In this document: positions 15,698 through 23,832 of the stretch, one piece after another
How the letters are laid out: every line of letters starts with the position of its first letter
Numbering within the stretch: position 1 is the first letter of the stretch
DNA from: Lactobacillus sp.
GTDB lineage: Bacteria > Bacillota > Bacilli > Lactobacillales > Lactobacillaceae
Length of the DNA stretch: 64,000 nucleotides
NCBI GenBank assembly: GCA_022484695.1
Contig: JAKVKU010000004.1
Location: 173,720-237,719 of the forward strand
Direction: 5' to 3'
Position numbers and translations under genes: made by a program
Notes under the pieces: model-generated
What the model saw: the letters and a program-made list of their open reading frames with translations, nothing else
What the model was told of the DNA's origin: nothing
The model's database searches: none

Positions 15698-16432
15698 ATG
15701 GCAATTAAGGATAAAGTCGTAGTTATCACCGGTGCATCCAGTGGTATTGGTGCGGCAACGACCCAGGTGTTAGCTAAGGCTGGGGCACAGGTGGTAATTG
15801 GCGCACGGCGCACAGATCGGTTAAAAACATTAGCTGATCAGTTCGCTACTGGCCAAGTGCTGTATCAAACTACTGATGTAACGGATAAAGCAAGTGTACA
15901 AAGTCTGGTGGACTTAGCCCATGCTAAGTTTGGTCATATTGATGTGTTGTACAATAATGCAGGTTTGATGCCGATTTCAGAGATTGCAGAATTTAAAGTT
16001 GATGAATGGGAACGCATGATTGATGTCAACATCAAGGGCGTTTTATATGGCATCGCGGCAGCATTGCCTTACATGATCCAACAAAAGTCAGGGCAAATCA
16101 TCACCACTGATTCCGTGGCTGGTCATGTGGTTCATCCAGGGACTGCGGTCTATGCCGGGACCAAGTGGGCTATTCAGGCCATCATGGACGGGTTACGGCA
16201 AGAACAAGTTGCCAATCATATCCGCACAACTATGATTTCACCTGGTGCGGTGAATACTGAGCTGTATACGACTATTACCAATCCAGAGACCAAAGCTCGA
16301 ATTGAAAAAGATGAAAAAGAACATGGGCTCAGTGCTGAAGCTGTCGCCAAGGCGGTGGCTTTTGCCATTGATCAACCTGAAGAAGTGGGCATCAATGAAA
16401 TTTTAATGCGGCCCATTAGTCAACAAGTCTAG
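15698..16432 (+). CDS. short-chain dehydrogenase/reductase
   Basis: The 244-residue classical SDR has the cofactor glycine motif TGASSGIGAA (about 11-20), NNAG (about 86-89), the catalytic Ser in TTDSVAGH and YAGTK, the Tyr-x-x-x-Lys pair (about 150-154). GARRTDR after strand 2 has basic residues, which favours NADPH. The substrate is not predictable; many close relatives are annotated only as oxidoreductases. AAAGGAGGG lies at the right distance from ATG 15698. A terminator follows. It is divergent to the hydroxyacyl-CoA dehydrogenase gene and may share control with it. Confidence 0.88.
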   Translation: MAIKDKVVVITGASSGIGAATTQVLAKAGAQVVIGARRTDRLKTLADQFATGQVLYQTTDVTDKASVQSLVDLAHAKFGHIDVLYNNAGLMPISEIAEFKVDEWERMIDVNIKGVLYGIAAALPYMIQQKSGQIITTDSVAGHVVHPGTAVYAGTKWAIQAIMDGLRQEQVANHIRTTMISPGAVNTELYTTITNPETKARIEKDEKEHGLSAEAVAKAVAFAIDQPEEVGINEILMRPISQQV

Positions 16433-16439
16433 GAAAGTC

Positions 16440-16463
16440 GAGCCTCTTCGGAGGCTCTTTTTT
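16440..16463 (+). terminator. terminator of the SDR gene
   Basis: GAGCCTC-TTCG-GAGGCTC followed by six T, with the stable TTCG tetraloop. Confidence 0.9.
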
Positions 16464-16467
16464 ATAA

Positions 16468-16618
16468 TGGATAAGTTATACCCTTAATATTAAAGGTATA
16501 ACTTATCTTTTTAATTTTAGAAAAGATACCTTATACCTCAAATAAATAGGGTATAAGGTATCTGTTAATTATTAAAAGTATAATGTATCTTTTAAATATT
16601 TAAGGTATAAGATATACA
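16468..16618. repeat. 15-bp palindrome array, group E (6 copies, right limit)
   Basis: Copies begin near 16468, 16495, 16523, 16550, 16577 and 16604, a strikingly regular spacing of 26-28 bases, about two and a half helical turns. No further copy was noticed to the right of 16618. This group occupies most of the 306-base gap before the next gene. Confidence 0.87.
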
Positions 16619-16738
16619 ATAATTTAAAAACGCTGATTTACCAGCATTTTAAGCCCAATCCGGGCGAAAACTTTCGAAGTGTTGTAGAATGATATTAAGA
16701 TATTTTCAGAAAACTTTTGAATTCTAGAGAGGTGCACT

Positions 16739-18475
16739 TTGAACATCAGAACATATCTCACCTTGAGTCGATCTTTGTTGAACTTAGCCCATCAGTTTGA
16801 ACGCACGTATTTTGATGCGAAATGTTTGGTGCCTCGGGCAGTCAAATCAAATTATGATTCGATCGTCAGCCAACAGTTAAGTGCTTTAAAATCGCGCTTA
16901 GCGCGCTTTGCCCAGCAGCGAGAACAACTTTTAACCGTATTAAAACACAATCTATCCCAAGATAGTGACCTATTGGCCCTAAGCACTGGGCAAGCATTAG
17001 CTACCCAAATGAATCAGCTTTTAGAAAATCGCCAATCTTATTTGGCCTACTTGAAGGATTTAAGAAGTCGCCTGCCCCGGCTGAGTCAGGATAGCGAACC
17101 AGATACGCTTGTCAAACAGATTAATGATTTTTTGCTGGAAGTGCAGGCGATGGATGATCGGGGTATCAAGGATCTGGCCATTGATTTAGGTGGTCTGATT
17201 TTTACGGAACACAGTGCGGAACTGCAACAAACCATGGCCCACTATGTGCCGGGTACGTTAATCAAGAACCGCGATTTCTTACTGGCGTTATTAGGTTATC
17301 AATATCCCGATGATAGCGAGGCCAAGGCCAAGTACGAACAGGCCTATCGTTATTTAGTTTGGAACTATAGTTTGAGCTTACCGGAAAAGGTGCAAATTAT
17401 CGCGATTCGCGATGTTTTACCCGCGGCCAAAAGTACGGGCCTAAGCGGTTATGCCATCGTGTTGACTTTTGAAAATACGACTGAAGTATTTGTTTTGTTT
17501 AAGGGCACAGAGTTTTATACCACGGAGCCCAAAACAAGTCGCTTCAACCCATTGGCTGGCTGGAACCAATCCTTCTTAGAGGCTTACCGAGATTGGCGTT
17601 ACAATGTGCAAGCTATCTTGCTAGGCGAGGATAACAGCCGTTATTCCCAATTAGGTATGGCAAAACAATTTGTGAATTTGGTCCAGGCACAGTTGCCAGC
17701 TGATACCCATTATTATGGCGTGGGTCATTCTTTGGGGGGGCACCTCGTACAAACCCTCCAGTTGATGTATGAATGCTTCGATGCGGGTTACACTTTAAAT
17801 GCGGCGCCGGTGCAGTTACTCCAGATTAGGCAGATGGCCCCGCAATTATTCAGTTTTAAAGACTGGGACCATCTATTGCAGGCCACCGTAACGGGGGGCA
17901 GTCGCGCCTCAGAACAAGAATTTTTACAAGAAAAACTTGGTTATGATCGCTATCACATTACCAACGAAGGTTTTGCCCAAGATATTATTCAAGTTTTCTA
18001 TCATATGCACTTCAATGTTTATGTGGGAAAGTTCAATGCCCCCACTCGACCGGACATGGCTTACCCCTTTGCCGTAGATGTGAGTCAATATTTAACCGCT
18101 GAACAGCAACGCTTTGCGGCCTATACCTTAGGGGAGTTCTTTAAAGAAACGCAGGACAGTGGCGCGGATCAAAGCCTCATGGTTCAAGTTGTTAATTTCA
18201 TGCGTCATTGGGGAAAAACACATCACCTGGCCCCTGAAAAACGCCAGCAATTTACGGATGCTTATACCCACTGGGCGGTCGTGTCGGGTCTGTTGAAACC
18301 AGATGTGCCGAGCCGCAATCGTTTAGTTGTGCCAGATATGGTCACAAAATACTTTAGTTCCGGGAAAATTGCTATATTAAGACGGTTACAACCAGATATG
18401 TTGGAATTATTATTATATTTTCATATTGTCGACGGCGCCCAGTACTTCTTAAGTGATGTGCAGCGGCCCCTATAA
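16739..18475 (+). CDS. lipase-like alpha/beta hydrolase with long helical N-terminus
   Basis: The 578-residue protein starts at a TTG (16739) with GAGAGGTG upstream. Residues about 1-150 are polar and helical, possibly coiled coil (for example QQLSALKSRLARFAQQREQL). The nucleophile elbow YGVGHSLGGHLV (about residues 322-333, GxSxG) places the rest among class-3-lipase/DUF2974-like hydrolases. It has no signal peptide or membrane segment. A candidate acid and histidine cannot be picked with certainty. The substrate is unknown. It is a single gene just right of the palindrome field and could belong to the same maintenance or accessory module, but nothing shows this. Confidence 0.65.
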   Translation: MNIRTYLTLSRSLLNLAHQFERTYFDAKCLVPRAVKSNYDSIVSQQLSALKSRLARFAQQREQLLTVLKHNLSQDSDLLALSTGQALATQMNQLLENRQSYLAYLKDLRSRLPRLSQDSEPDTLVKQINDFLLEVQAMDDRGIKDLAIDLGGLIFTEHSAELQQTMAHYVPGTLIKNRDFLLALLGYQYPDDSEAKAKYEQAYRYLVWNYSLSLPEKVQIIAIRDVLPAAKSTGLSGYAIVLTFENTTEVFVLFKGTEFYTTEPKTSRFNPLAGWNQSFLEAYRDWRYNVQAILLGEDNSRYSQLGMAKQFVNLVQAQLPADTHYYGVGHSLGGHLVQTLQLMYECFDAGYTLNAAPVQLLQIRQMAPQLFSFKDWDHLLQATVTGGSRASEQEFLQEKLGYDRYHITNEGFAQDIIQVFYHMHFNVYVGKFNAPTRPDMAYPFAVDVSQYLTAEQQRFAAYTLGEFFKETQDSGADQSLMVQVVNFMRHWGKTHHLAPEKRQQFTDAYTHWAVVSGLLKPDVPSRNRLVVPDMVTKYFSSGKIAILRRLQPDMLELLLYFHIVDGAQYFLSDVQRPL

Positions 18476-18484
18476 AGAACCACT

Positions 18485-18520
18485 AAAAAAACATCAACGC
18501 CAGTAAAAGCACGTTGATGT
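18485..18520 (-). terminator. terminator of the yoaK-like gene
   Basis: ACATCAACG/CGTTGATGT stem; on the - strand it is followed by a run of T. It lies between two converging genes and serves the - strand one. Confidence 0.75.
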
Positions 18521-18530
18521 TCACAAAGAA

Positions 18531-19226
18531 TTAATAATTATCCGGATGACGTCGCAGGTCATACTGGGTCAATATAAAAACAATTAATAAAATAAAGGCG
18601 GCGCCCAAAATAGTTTGGGCATGCCAACTGTCACGCAGTAGTGCGGCTGTGAACGCCCCTAAACCAAAGCCAATGACGATGAGTAAGCTATCCGTAAATA
18701 ATGTGCGGTTAGCTTTTTTTGACCCCTTGGTAAATAACAGACCAAATAGCGCTGAACCAATTGATTTTACATTGCCGGTGGTCATAGTCGTAGAGAAGGG
18801 GTGACCGTTTAACCGCCGATAAGTGTGAACTTGAAAGGCAGCGAAAAAAGAAAGACTGCTGGTTACGAAAAGCTGGGGAATATTGCGATCAATTAAACCA
18901 ATAAGAGCAATACCGAGGAGCTCAATCAATAAGTTGATTTGTTGCCAGATGAATAAGTCCTTTTTGACATAAAACTGTTCAATCAAATTCGCAAATCCAG
19001 CCCCAAAAGCAAAGAATAAAATGGGTATAAAATATCGCCAAGTTGCCGCAAAGTGGCCACTGGCTAAATTAATGCCTAGTAAGATCACGTTCCCAGATTG
19101 CAGACTGGAAAAGACTTCGCCATAAGACATGTAGGTGAACGCATCCATATAACCCCCGACGGCCGCCAACAAAATCCCGATAAGTAGGGTTTCGTAAATG
19201 GGTTGCCGTGTATCTGTTGTCGCCAT
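18531..19226 (-). CDS. YoaK/DUF1275 family membrane protein
   Basis: The start at 19226 (MATTDTRQP) is chosen because GGGGAGG lies just upstream. The protein of about 231 residues has six or so hydrophobic helices. It carries the DUF1275 pattern GGYMDAFTYMSYGEVFSSLQSGNVILLG near its N-terminus and TTMTTGNVKSIG in the middle. The family is widespread and its function is not known; a transport or membrane-sensing role is often guessed. It is a single gene, divergent from the GNAT gene at 19326. Confidence 0.82.
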   Translation of the reverse strand: MATTDTRQPIYETLLIGILLAAVGGYMDAFTYMSYGEVFSSLQSGNVILLGINLASGHFAATWRYFIPILFFAFGAGFANLIEQFYVKKDLFIWQQINLLIELLGIALIGLIDRNIPQLFVTSSLSFFAAFQVHTYRRLNGHPFSTTMTTGNVKSIGSALFGLLFTKGSKKANRTLFTDSLLIVIGFGLGAFTAALLRDSWHAQTILGAAFILLIVFILTQYDLRRHPDNY

Positions 19227-19325
19227 AAAAAACCTCCCCAAAATTTATTGATTGGGTTATTTTAGGCGGAAGTTGTTGGAAAAGCAACTACCAAGATTCA
19301 GAATTTAAAAAGGAAGTTGGAAAAG

Positions 19326-19877
19326 ATGATTTTTGAAACCAAACGCCTCTATACCCGGCCGCTAATCTTTAGCGATATTCCGAATTTAAAACGAACTTTG
19401 ATGGATTCTCAGGCAATGTATGCCTATGCCCATGCTTTTACGCCAGCTGAAGTCCTGACTTGGTACCAGCGTCAAGTACAGCGTTACCAGCAAGATGGCT
19501 TTGGTCTTTGGGCGTTGATTCGCAAAGAAGATCAACAATTTGTGGGACAATGTGGTCTCACCAAACAAACCTTTAGCGGCGCGCCTATCGTTGAAATTGG
19601 CTATTTATTGCAGCGTGATTTTTGGCATCATGGCTACGCCATCGAAGCAGCTAGGGCTGCTAAACAATATGCTTTTGATCAGTTAGAACTAGCGCAAGTT
19701 TGGTCAGTTGTTCGTGATAATAATCTAGCGTCAATGAATGTGGCCATTCGTAATGGGATGTTGGTTCGGGGCAAAGAAATCAAACATTATTACGGCTTGG
19801 ATATGCCGCATTATGGCTTTGCTGTGGATCAAAACAAGTTCGATAGCAACGGCCAGCCTTTCCGACAAAGTGTATAA
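19326..19877 (+). CDS. GNAT N-acetyltransferase (RimJ/RimL type)
   Basis: The start ATG 19326 is preferred to TTG 19317 since AAAGGAAG precedes it. The 183-residue protein opens with ETKRLYTRPLIFSDIPNL, the RimJ/RimL-like beginning. It has the acetyl-CoA pyrophosphate loop region LQRDFWHHGYAIEAARAAKQYAF (motif A, about 95-117) and a motif B-like stretch VVRDNNLASMNVAIRNGM. Substrate may be a protein N-terminus or a small amine; it cannot be predicted. It is followed 43 bases later by a second GNAT of the same subfamily. Confidence 0.85.
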   Translation: MIFETKRLYTRPLIFSDIPNLKRTLMDSQAMYAYAHAFTPAEVLTWYQRQVQRYQQDGFGLWALIRKEDQQFVGQCGLTKQTFSGAPIVEIGYLLQRDFWHHGYAIEAARAAKQYAFDQLELAQVWSVVRDNNLASMNVAIRNGMLVRGKEIKHYYGLDMPHYGFAVDQNKFDSNGQPFRQSV

Positions 19878-19919
19878 TGTTTTGTATTAGCTAATTTGAA
19901 GATTCTAAGGTGAATTAAG

Positions 19920-20450
19920 ATGACTAGAACTTATTTTTTAAAGACTAAGCGCTTAGGTTTTTCCAACTGGCAACTGGCAGACTTGCCCCTGGCTCAACAA
20001 CTTTGGGGCGATCCCGCTGTTACCAAATATATTAGTCAAAGTGGGATTTTTAGTCCAGCCACAATCGTGACCCGACTGCACACTGAGATTACAACTGAAA
20101 AACAGCAGGGTGTCCAATACTGGCCGCTGTTTAATTTGCAGACAACCCAGTTTGTGGGTTGTTGTGGCTTGCGCCCATCAGATTCTGGATTTGAACTGGG
20201 CTATCATTTACGGCCGGAGTTTTGGCATCAAGGTTATGGCACTGAGGCAGCGCAAGCAGTCATTACCTATGCCTTTTCGCAATTGAAGCTACCCAAATTA
20301 GTGGCCGGACATCATCCGGACAATAAAGCGTCACGAGCAGTTTTGCTGCGCTTAGGGTTTAAATACATGGGCACTGAATACTATCCACCAACTGGGTTAG
20401 ATCATCCCACTTATGTGCTGATCAATCCAAATAAAGCAAAGGAAGTGTAA
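19920..20450 (+). CDS. GNAT N-acetyltransferase (second copy type)
   Basis: The 176-residue protein resembles the preceding GNAT in layout (KTKRLGFSNWQLADLPLAQQLW at the start and LRPEFWHQGYGTEAAQAVITYAF as acetyl-CoA motif A), but the sequences are clearly diverged, so they are not a recent duplication. HPDNKASRAVLLRLGF is the motif B region. The CorA-like gene follows after six bases, so the two are very likely co-transcribed. The acceptor substrate is not known. Confidence 0.85.
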   Translation: MTRTYFLKTKRLGFSNWQLADLPLAQQLWGDPAVTKYISQSGIFSPATIVTRLHTEITTEKQQGVQYWPLFNLQTTQFVGCCGLRPSDSGFELGYHLRPEFWHQGYGTEAAQAVITYAFSQLKLPKLVAGHHPDNKASRAVLLRLGFKYMGTEYYPPTGLDHPTYVLINPNKAKEV

Positions 20451-20456
20451 AACACA

Positions 20457-21335
20457 ATGGAAGTGAAAAATTGGCAATGGCACCATACCACCTTAGCCAC
20501 ACCAGATTCTGAGGCCCGGGCCAAAGAAGCTTATCATCTGACCTCTGAGCAATTGGGTTATGCCTATGATAAAAATGAACGGGCCCATGTGGAGTATGAC
20601 AATCTGACAAAATCTTTTTTACTAGTCTTTAATTGTCCCCCAGCTCCTAATCAGCGCTTGGATCATAATCCGAGACCCATCACGTTCATCATTAAAGATA
20701 AAATGATTTTAACCTTTGGCACAGAGGTGGCTAAAAAGGAATTGTCTGATTGCCTGATTCAAACTGAACCCCAGTCAGTCTATGATTTTTTATTGGAAGC
20801 TTTATTTATGCTGACTGGTAAATATGTTCCGGTGGCCGAAGCGCTGGATAGTGAACGCAGACAAGCCAGTGGGAAGTTGCATCATAAAACCACCCGCAAA
20901 GAATTGATTGCCCTATCTGATTTAGAGGCAAACGCCCTTTATATCAGTACTGCTGCGCGGCAAAACACCATTGCCCTGAAGCAAATCAAGGGCTTGATAA
21001 CCTTCCATGATTTCAGTGAGCCTGAAAAAGAACGGCTAGAGGATGTTTTGATCGAAGCCACCCAAGTTGTGGAGATGTTGTTATTAACGGAACAAAATCT
21101 GAATCAACTAGATGGTTCCTATAATAATGTTTTGAATAATAATCTGAATGATACCATGAAATTTTTGACGATTTGGTCAATTTTGCTGACAGCACCGACG
21201 ATAATCTCTGGTTTCTTTGGTCAAAATGTCAACTTGCCGTTGCAACACAGCCCCTATGGGTGGCAGTTATCCTTGATTTTTGTGGCGATTTTGTGGTTTG
21301 CGTTGGCAATGATTATTAAGAAATTTATCAAATGA
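20457..21335 (+). CDS. CorA-family divalent cation transporter
   Basis: The 292-residue protein has a long cytoplasmic acidic N-terminal domain and two C-terminal transmembrane helices (about 230-252 and 262-284). The selectivity signature, normally Gly-Met-Asn, reads GFFGQNVNLPL, that is Gly-Gln-Asn. Variants at Met are known among CorA-like proteins and may alter ion choice. The C-terminus ends with basic KKFIK as usual. It probably moves Mg2+ or another divalent ion; this is family inference. It forms an operon with the upstream GNAT. Confidence 0.8.
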   Translation: MEVKNWQWHHTTLATPDSEARAKEAYHLTSEQLGYAYDKNERAHVEYDNLTKSFLLVFNCPPAPNQRLDHNPRPITFIIKDKMILTFGTEVAKKELSDCLIQTEPQSVYDFLLEALFMLTGKYVPVAEALDSERRQASGKLHHKTTRKELIALSDLEANALYISTAARQNTIALKQIKGLITFHDFSEPEKERLEDVLIEATQVVEMLLLTEQNLNQLDGSYNNVLNNNLNDTMKFLTIWSILLTAPTIISGFFGQNVNLPLQHSPYGWQLSLIFVAILWFALAMIIKKFIK

Positions 21336-21435
21336 GTTTTACATATAATTACCGGCAAATTTGCTGAAATTACATAAGCAAATGGTCGATTGTTTCACGT
21401 GGAACAATAAGGATAAGAAATTGAAGTGAGTAGTT

Positions 21436-22026
21436 ATGTCTGTGAAAAATCCGGAAAATCATTTGAATGCCAAGAATCGTGGGGCCTTACGCACCTGGCT
21501 TGAACATCATGCCAATACAGCAAATGAGTGTTGGGTTGATGTGACCCGGGGTATTCCTAAAGATACGCAGACGTTTTGGTATGTGGACGCAGTGGAAGAA
21601 GCGCTGTGCTTTGGCTGGATTGATAGTACCTATAAGGTTATCGTACCAGGCCAGCCAGCTGCCCAACGATTAGTACCTAGAAAACCTCATGGTCAGTGGT
21701 CTGAATTAAATAAACAGCGCTGTCGGCGAATGATTCGACTAGGCAAAATGACCCCAGCTGGGGCGCGGTTATTACCTGATTTAGATCCAAATCGGTTTAA
21801 AATTGATCCCGAAATCATCAATGCTTTGAAGCATCAACCTAAAGCTTGGGCGTTCTTTCAGACTTGCCCGCCGCTGTATCAGCGGGTACGTTGCGATACG
21901 ATTCAAATCAAGAAACGAGATACCAAGTTATTTCAGGCCCGGTTAGCGAAGTTTGTAGCAGCCTGCGCGCAACAGAAGCTAATAGGGCAGTGGAATGATG
22001 GTGGGCGATTAAAGGCAAATATATAA
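21436..22026 (+). CDS. YdeI/OmpD-associated family protein
   Basis: The 196-residue protein shows the family pattern VEEALCFGWIDSTYK (about 50-64), RLVPRKPHGQWSELN (about 75-90) and a C-terminal region rich in Lys/Arg. The family is widespread in soil bacteria and Firmicutes, its biochemical role is unclear, and it has no catalytic motif that can be pointed to. The 20 bases upstream contain GAAGTGAG as a weak ribosome binding site. It precedes a quinone-oxidoreductase-like gene by 55 bases. Confidence 0.78.
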   Translation: MSVKNPENHLNAKNRGALRTWLEHHANTANECWVDVTRGIPKDTQTFWYVDAVEEALCFGWIDSTYKVIVPGQPAAQRLVPRKPHGQWSELNKQRCRRMIRLGKMTPAGARLLPDLDPNRFKIDPEIINALKHQPKAWAFFQTCPPLYQRVRCDTIQIKKRDTKLFQARLAKFVAACAQQKLIGQWNDGGRLKANI

Positions 22027-22081
22027 TATGGCATGTGATGAGCATTAGTAAGTTCATGTTTAAATATGGAGGGATTCGAAC

Positions 22082-23032
22082 ATGCAGGCACTATTCTTTG
22101 AAAAATTCGGCGGCCCAGAAGTATTGCAATATGGCCAAGTGCCAGATCCAACTTATGGGTCAACGGATTTGTTAGTTCAAACGACACTAATTGGGCTCAA
22201 CTTTGCAGATATTTATCGTCGTCAAGGCACTTATCATATCGAACATCATGATCCTTGGATCAATGGCTATGAGGGTATTGGTCAAGTTGTTGGCGTGGGC
22301 AAGGATGTGACGGGCTATAAAACGGGGGACCGGGTCTTATTTGTGGATGTGCCTTTCGCAAATGCTGAACTGGTGCGGGTGCCAGCAGCGCGGGCCATTA
22401 GACCACCAGCTAACCTCAGTGATGAATTAGCCGTTAGCATTGGGTTACAGGGACTAACGGCGGACTTTTTAGCTCATGATTTGGCGTTGAATCACCCTGA
22501 TGATAAGGTATTGGTTTATGGGGTCAGTGGTGGTGTTGGGCAGATTTTGACACAAATTCTAACCGCCGATAAAGTCCAGGTATTTGGCGTGGCTTCCACG
22601 ACTGAAAAGCGCGCGCTTGGTTTGCAAAATGGGGCGAAACAGGTCTTTGCAAGAAGCGGAGAATGGTTGGCTCAATTTGCAGGCACGTTTGATACGGTGT
22701 TTGATGGAGCTGGCGTCACGCTAAATCAAAGCTTCGAACTCATCAAACATCGAGGTAAAGTTGTCTTTTATGGCATGGCTGGCGGACCAACCCCTAAGCT
22801 TGACCCCGTAGCTTTGTTAGCGGCATCTAAAAGCCTGCTAACTGGTGACCTATGGGATTATTTAACTACCGCTGCTGCCCGCCAATTTCGTTTCAACAGA
22901 TTGCTGCGTTATATTGAACATCACCAAATCAAACTCAGCCAGCCGACTATTTTACCTCTAGAACAAGGCCGGCAAGCCCATGAACTAATGGTGTCTGAAC
23001 AAAATATCGGTAAGATTTTGTTGAAGCCGTAA
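22082..23032 (+). CDS. quinone oxidoreductase-like MDR protein
   Basis: The 316-residue protein is a zinc-free medium-chain dehydrogenase/reductase. The catalytic-domain start MQALFFEKFGGPEVLQYG and the GYEGIGQVVGVG stretch are typical of QOR/crystallin zeta. The NADPH site VYGVSGGVGQILTQIL (about 140-155) is intact. The Cys and His zinc ligands of alcohol dehydrogenases are absent. The reaction is reduction of quinones or alpha,beta-unsaturated carbonyls with NADPH. The isochorismatase-like gene follows after 18 bases, probably in one transcript. Confidence 0.87.
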   Translation: MQALFFEKFGGPEVLQYGQVPDPTYGSTDLLVQTTLIGLNFADIYRRQGTYHIEHHDPWINGYEGIGQVVGVGKDVTGYKTGDRVLFVDVPFANAELVRVPAARAIRPPANLSDELAVSIGLQGLTADFLAHDLALNHPDDKVLVYGVSGGVGQILTQILTADKVQVFGVASTTEKRALGLQNGAKQVFARSGEWLAQFAGTFDTVFDGAGVTLNQSFELIKHRGKVVFYGMAGGPTPKLDPVALLAASKSLLTGDLWDYLTTAAARQFRFNRLLRYIEHHQIKLSQPTILPLEQGRQAHELMVSEQNIGKILLKP

Positions 23033-23050
23033 TATGTTGAGGAGATTATT

Positions 23051-23554
23051 ATGTTAGCGGATAGTTTGATAGTTATTGATTTACAAAATGGGGTTTGTTT
23101 TAATGGCCTCCATCAGATAGAAGATCTGGACCAGGTTATCAATACAATTAATCAGCGCATTCAGTGTTACCGTGAGGCGAACAAACCAATCATTTTCGTA
23201 CAGCATCGTGATGAAGACTTAATACCCAATAGTTACGCTTGGCAACTTATTTCAGCTTTAGATGCAACTAATTCAGATTATTATGTTCAAAAGACTCATG
23301 CCAATGCCTTCTTTCATACTAATTTACAAACCGTTTTGGAAGAAAATACTGTCAAAACCCTTGAAATTTGTGGCGCACAAACGCAGTATTGTGTGGATAC
23401 GACGGTCAAAATGGCCCATGGCCTTGGTTATCAGCTGCAAATGTGTAAAGGGATAACGACGACCTATGATAATCAATACATGAATGCCAAGCAGACCATT
23501 GCCTTTTATGAAAATATTTGGGATAAACGTTTTGTAACATTTATAGATGCCTAG
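23051..23554 (+). CDS. isochorismatase-family cysteine hydrolase
   Basis: The 167-residue protein has the isochorismatase fold motifs: LIVIDLQNGV with the catalytic Asp (about residue 9), VQKTHANAFFHT with the catalytic Lys (about 80), and ICGAQTQYCVDTTVKMA with the nucleophilic Cys (about 118). The presence of Cys indicates an amidase-type (nicotinamidase-like) hydrolase, not a true isochorismatase. Its substrate is open. GAGGAG precedes the start. A terminator-like hairpin follows. Confidence 0.87.
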   Translation: MLADSLIVIDLQNGVCFNGLHQIEDLDQVINTINQRIQCYREANKPIIFVQHRDEDLIPNSYAWQLISALDATNSDYYVQKTHANAFFHTNLQTVLEENTVKTLEICGAQTQYCVDTTVKMAHGLGYQLQMCKGITTTYDNQYMNAKQTIAFYENIWDKRFVTFIDA

Positions 23555-23562
23555 CTCAAAAC

Positions 23563-23600
23563 GAAGGATCGTCATTTTCAAGATGACAGTTCTTCTTTTT
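23563..23600 (+). terminator. terminator after the cysteine hydrolase
   Basis: GAAGGATCGTCAT pairs with ATGACAGTTCTTC (10 of 13 pairs) and a T-rich stretch follows. Confidence 0.65.
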
Positions 23601-23654
23601 TAATGTCCTGGGATAAGACGGATTGAAGTCATGATAGATACGACGGCAGCTCAA

Positions 23655-23690
23655 TGTAAGCGTTGACAAATAATAGTTTTTAGTTAAAAT
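23655..23690 (+). promoter_or_regulatory. cre site overlapping the promoter of the sugar ABC operon
   Basis: TGTAAGCGTTGACA (23655-23668) matches the CcpA cre consensus TGWAANCGNTNWCA at every position. It overlaps the -35 TTGACA (23663-23668); TAAAAT (23685-23690) follows after 16 bases. Carbon catabolite repression of the transporter is strongly suggested. The rest of the 278-base gap is AT-rich with repeated TAGTTA words. Confidence 0.75.
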
Positions 23691-23832
23691 TAAAAATAGT
23701 TATTAGTTAATCATTTCACAAATACTTGGGACGCTTTAGAGGAATGGGCTAATTTTCAATTGAACAACGCGTCATTTCGTTGAAAACTAGATCAAGAATT
23801 GCGGGGGTGCTGGGACAAGGGAGATACGTAGG

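Noticed and set aside
9537..16618. CRISPR array made of the GTATAA palindromes
   Set aside because: Repeats are 15 bp, spacing is irregular except in the last group, they are interrupted by genes and no cas gene is present.
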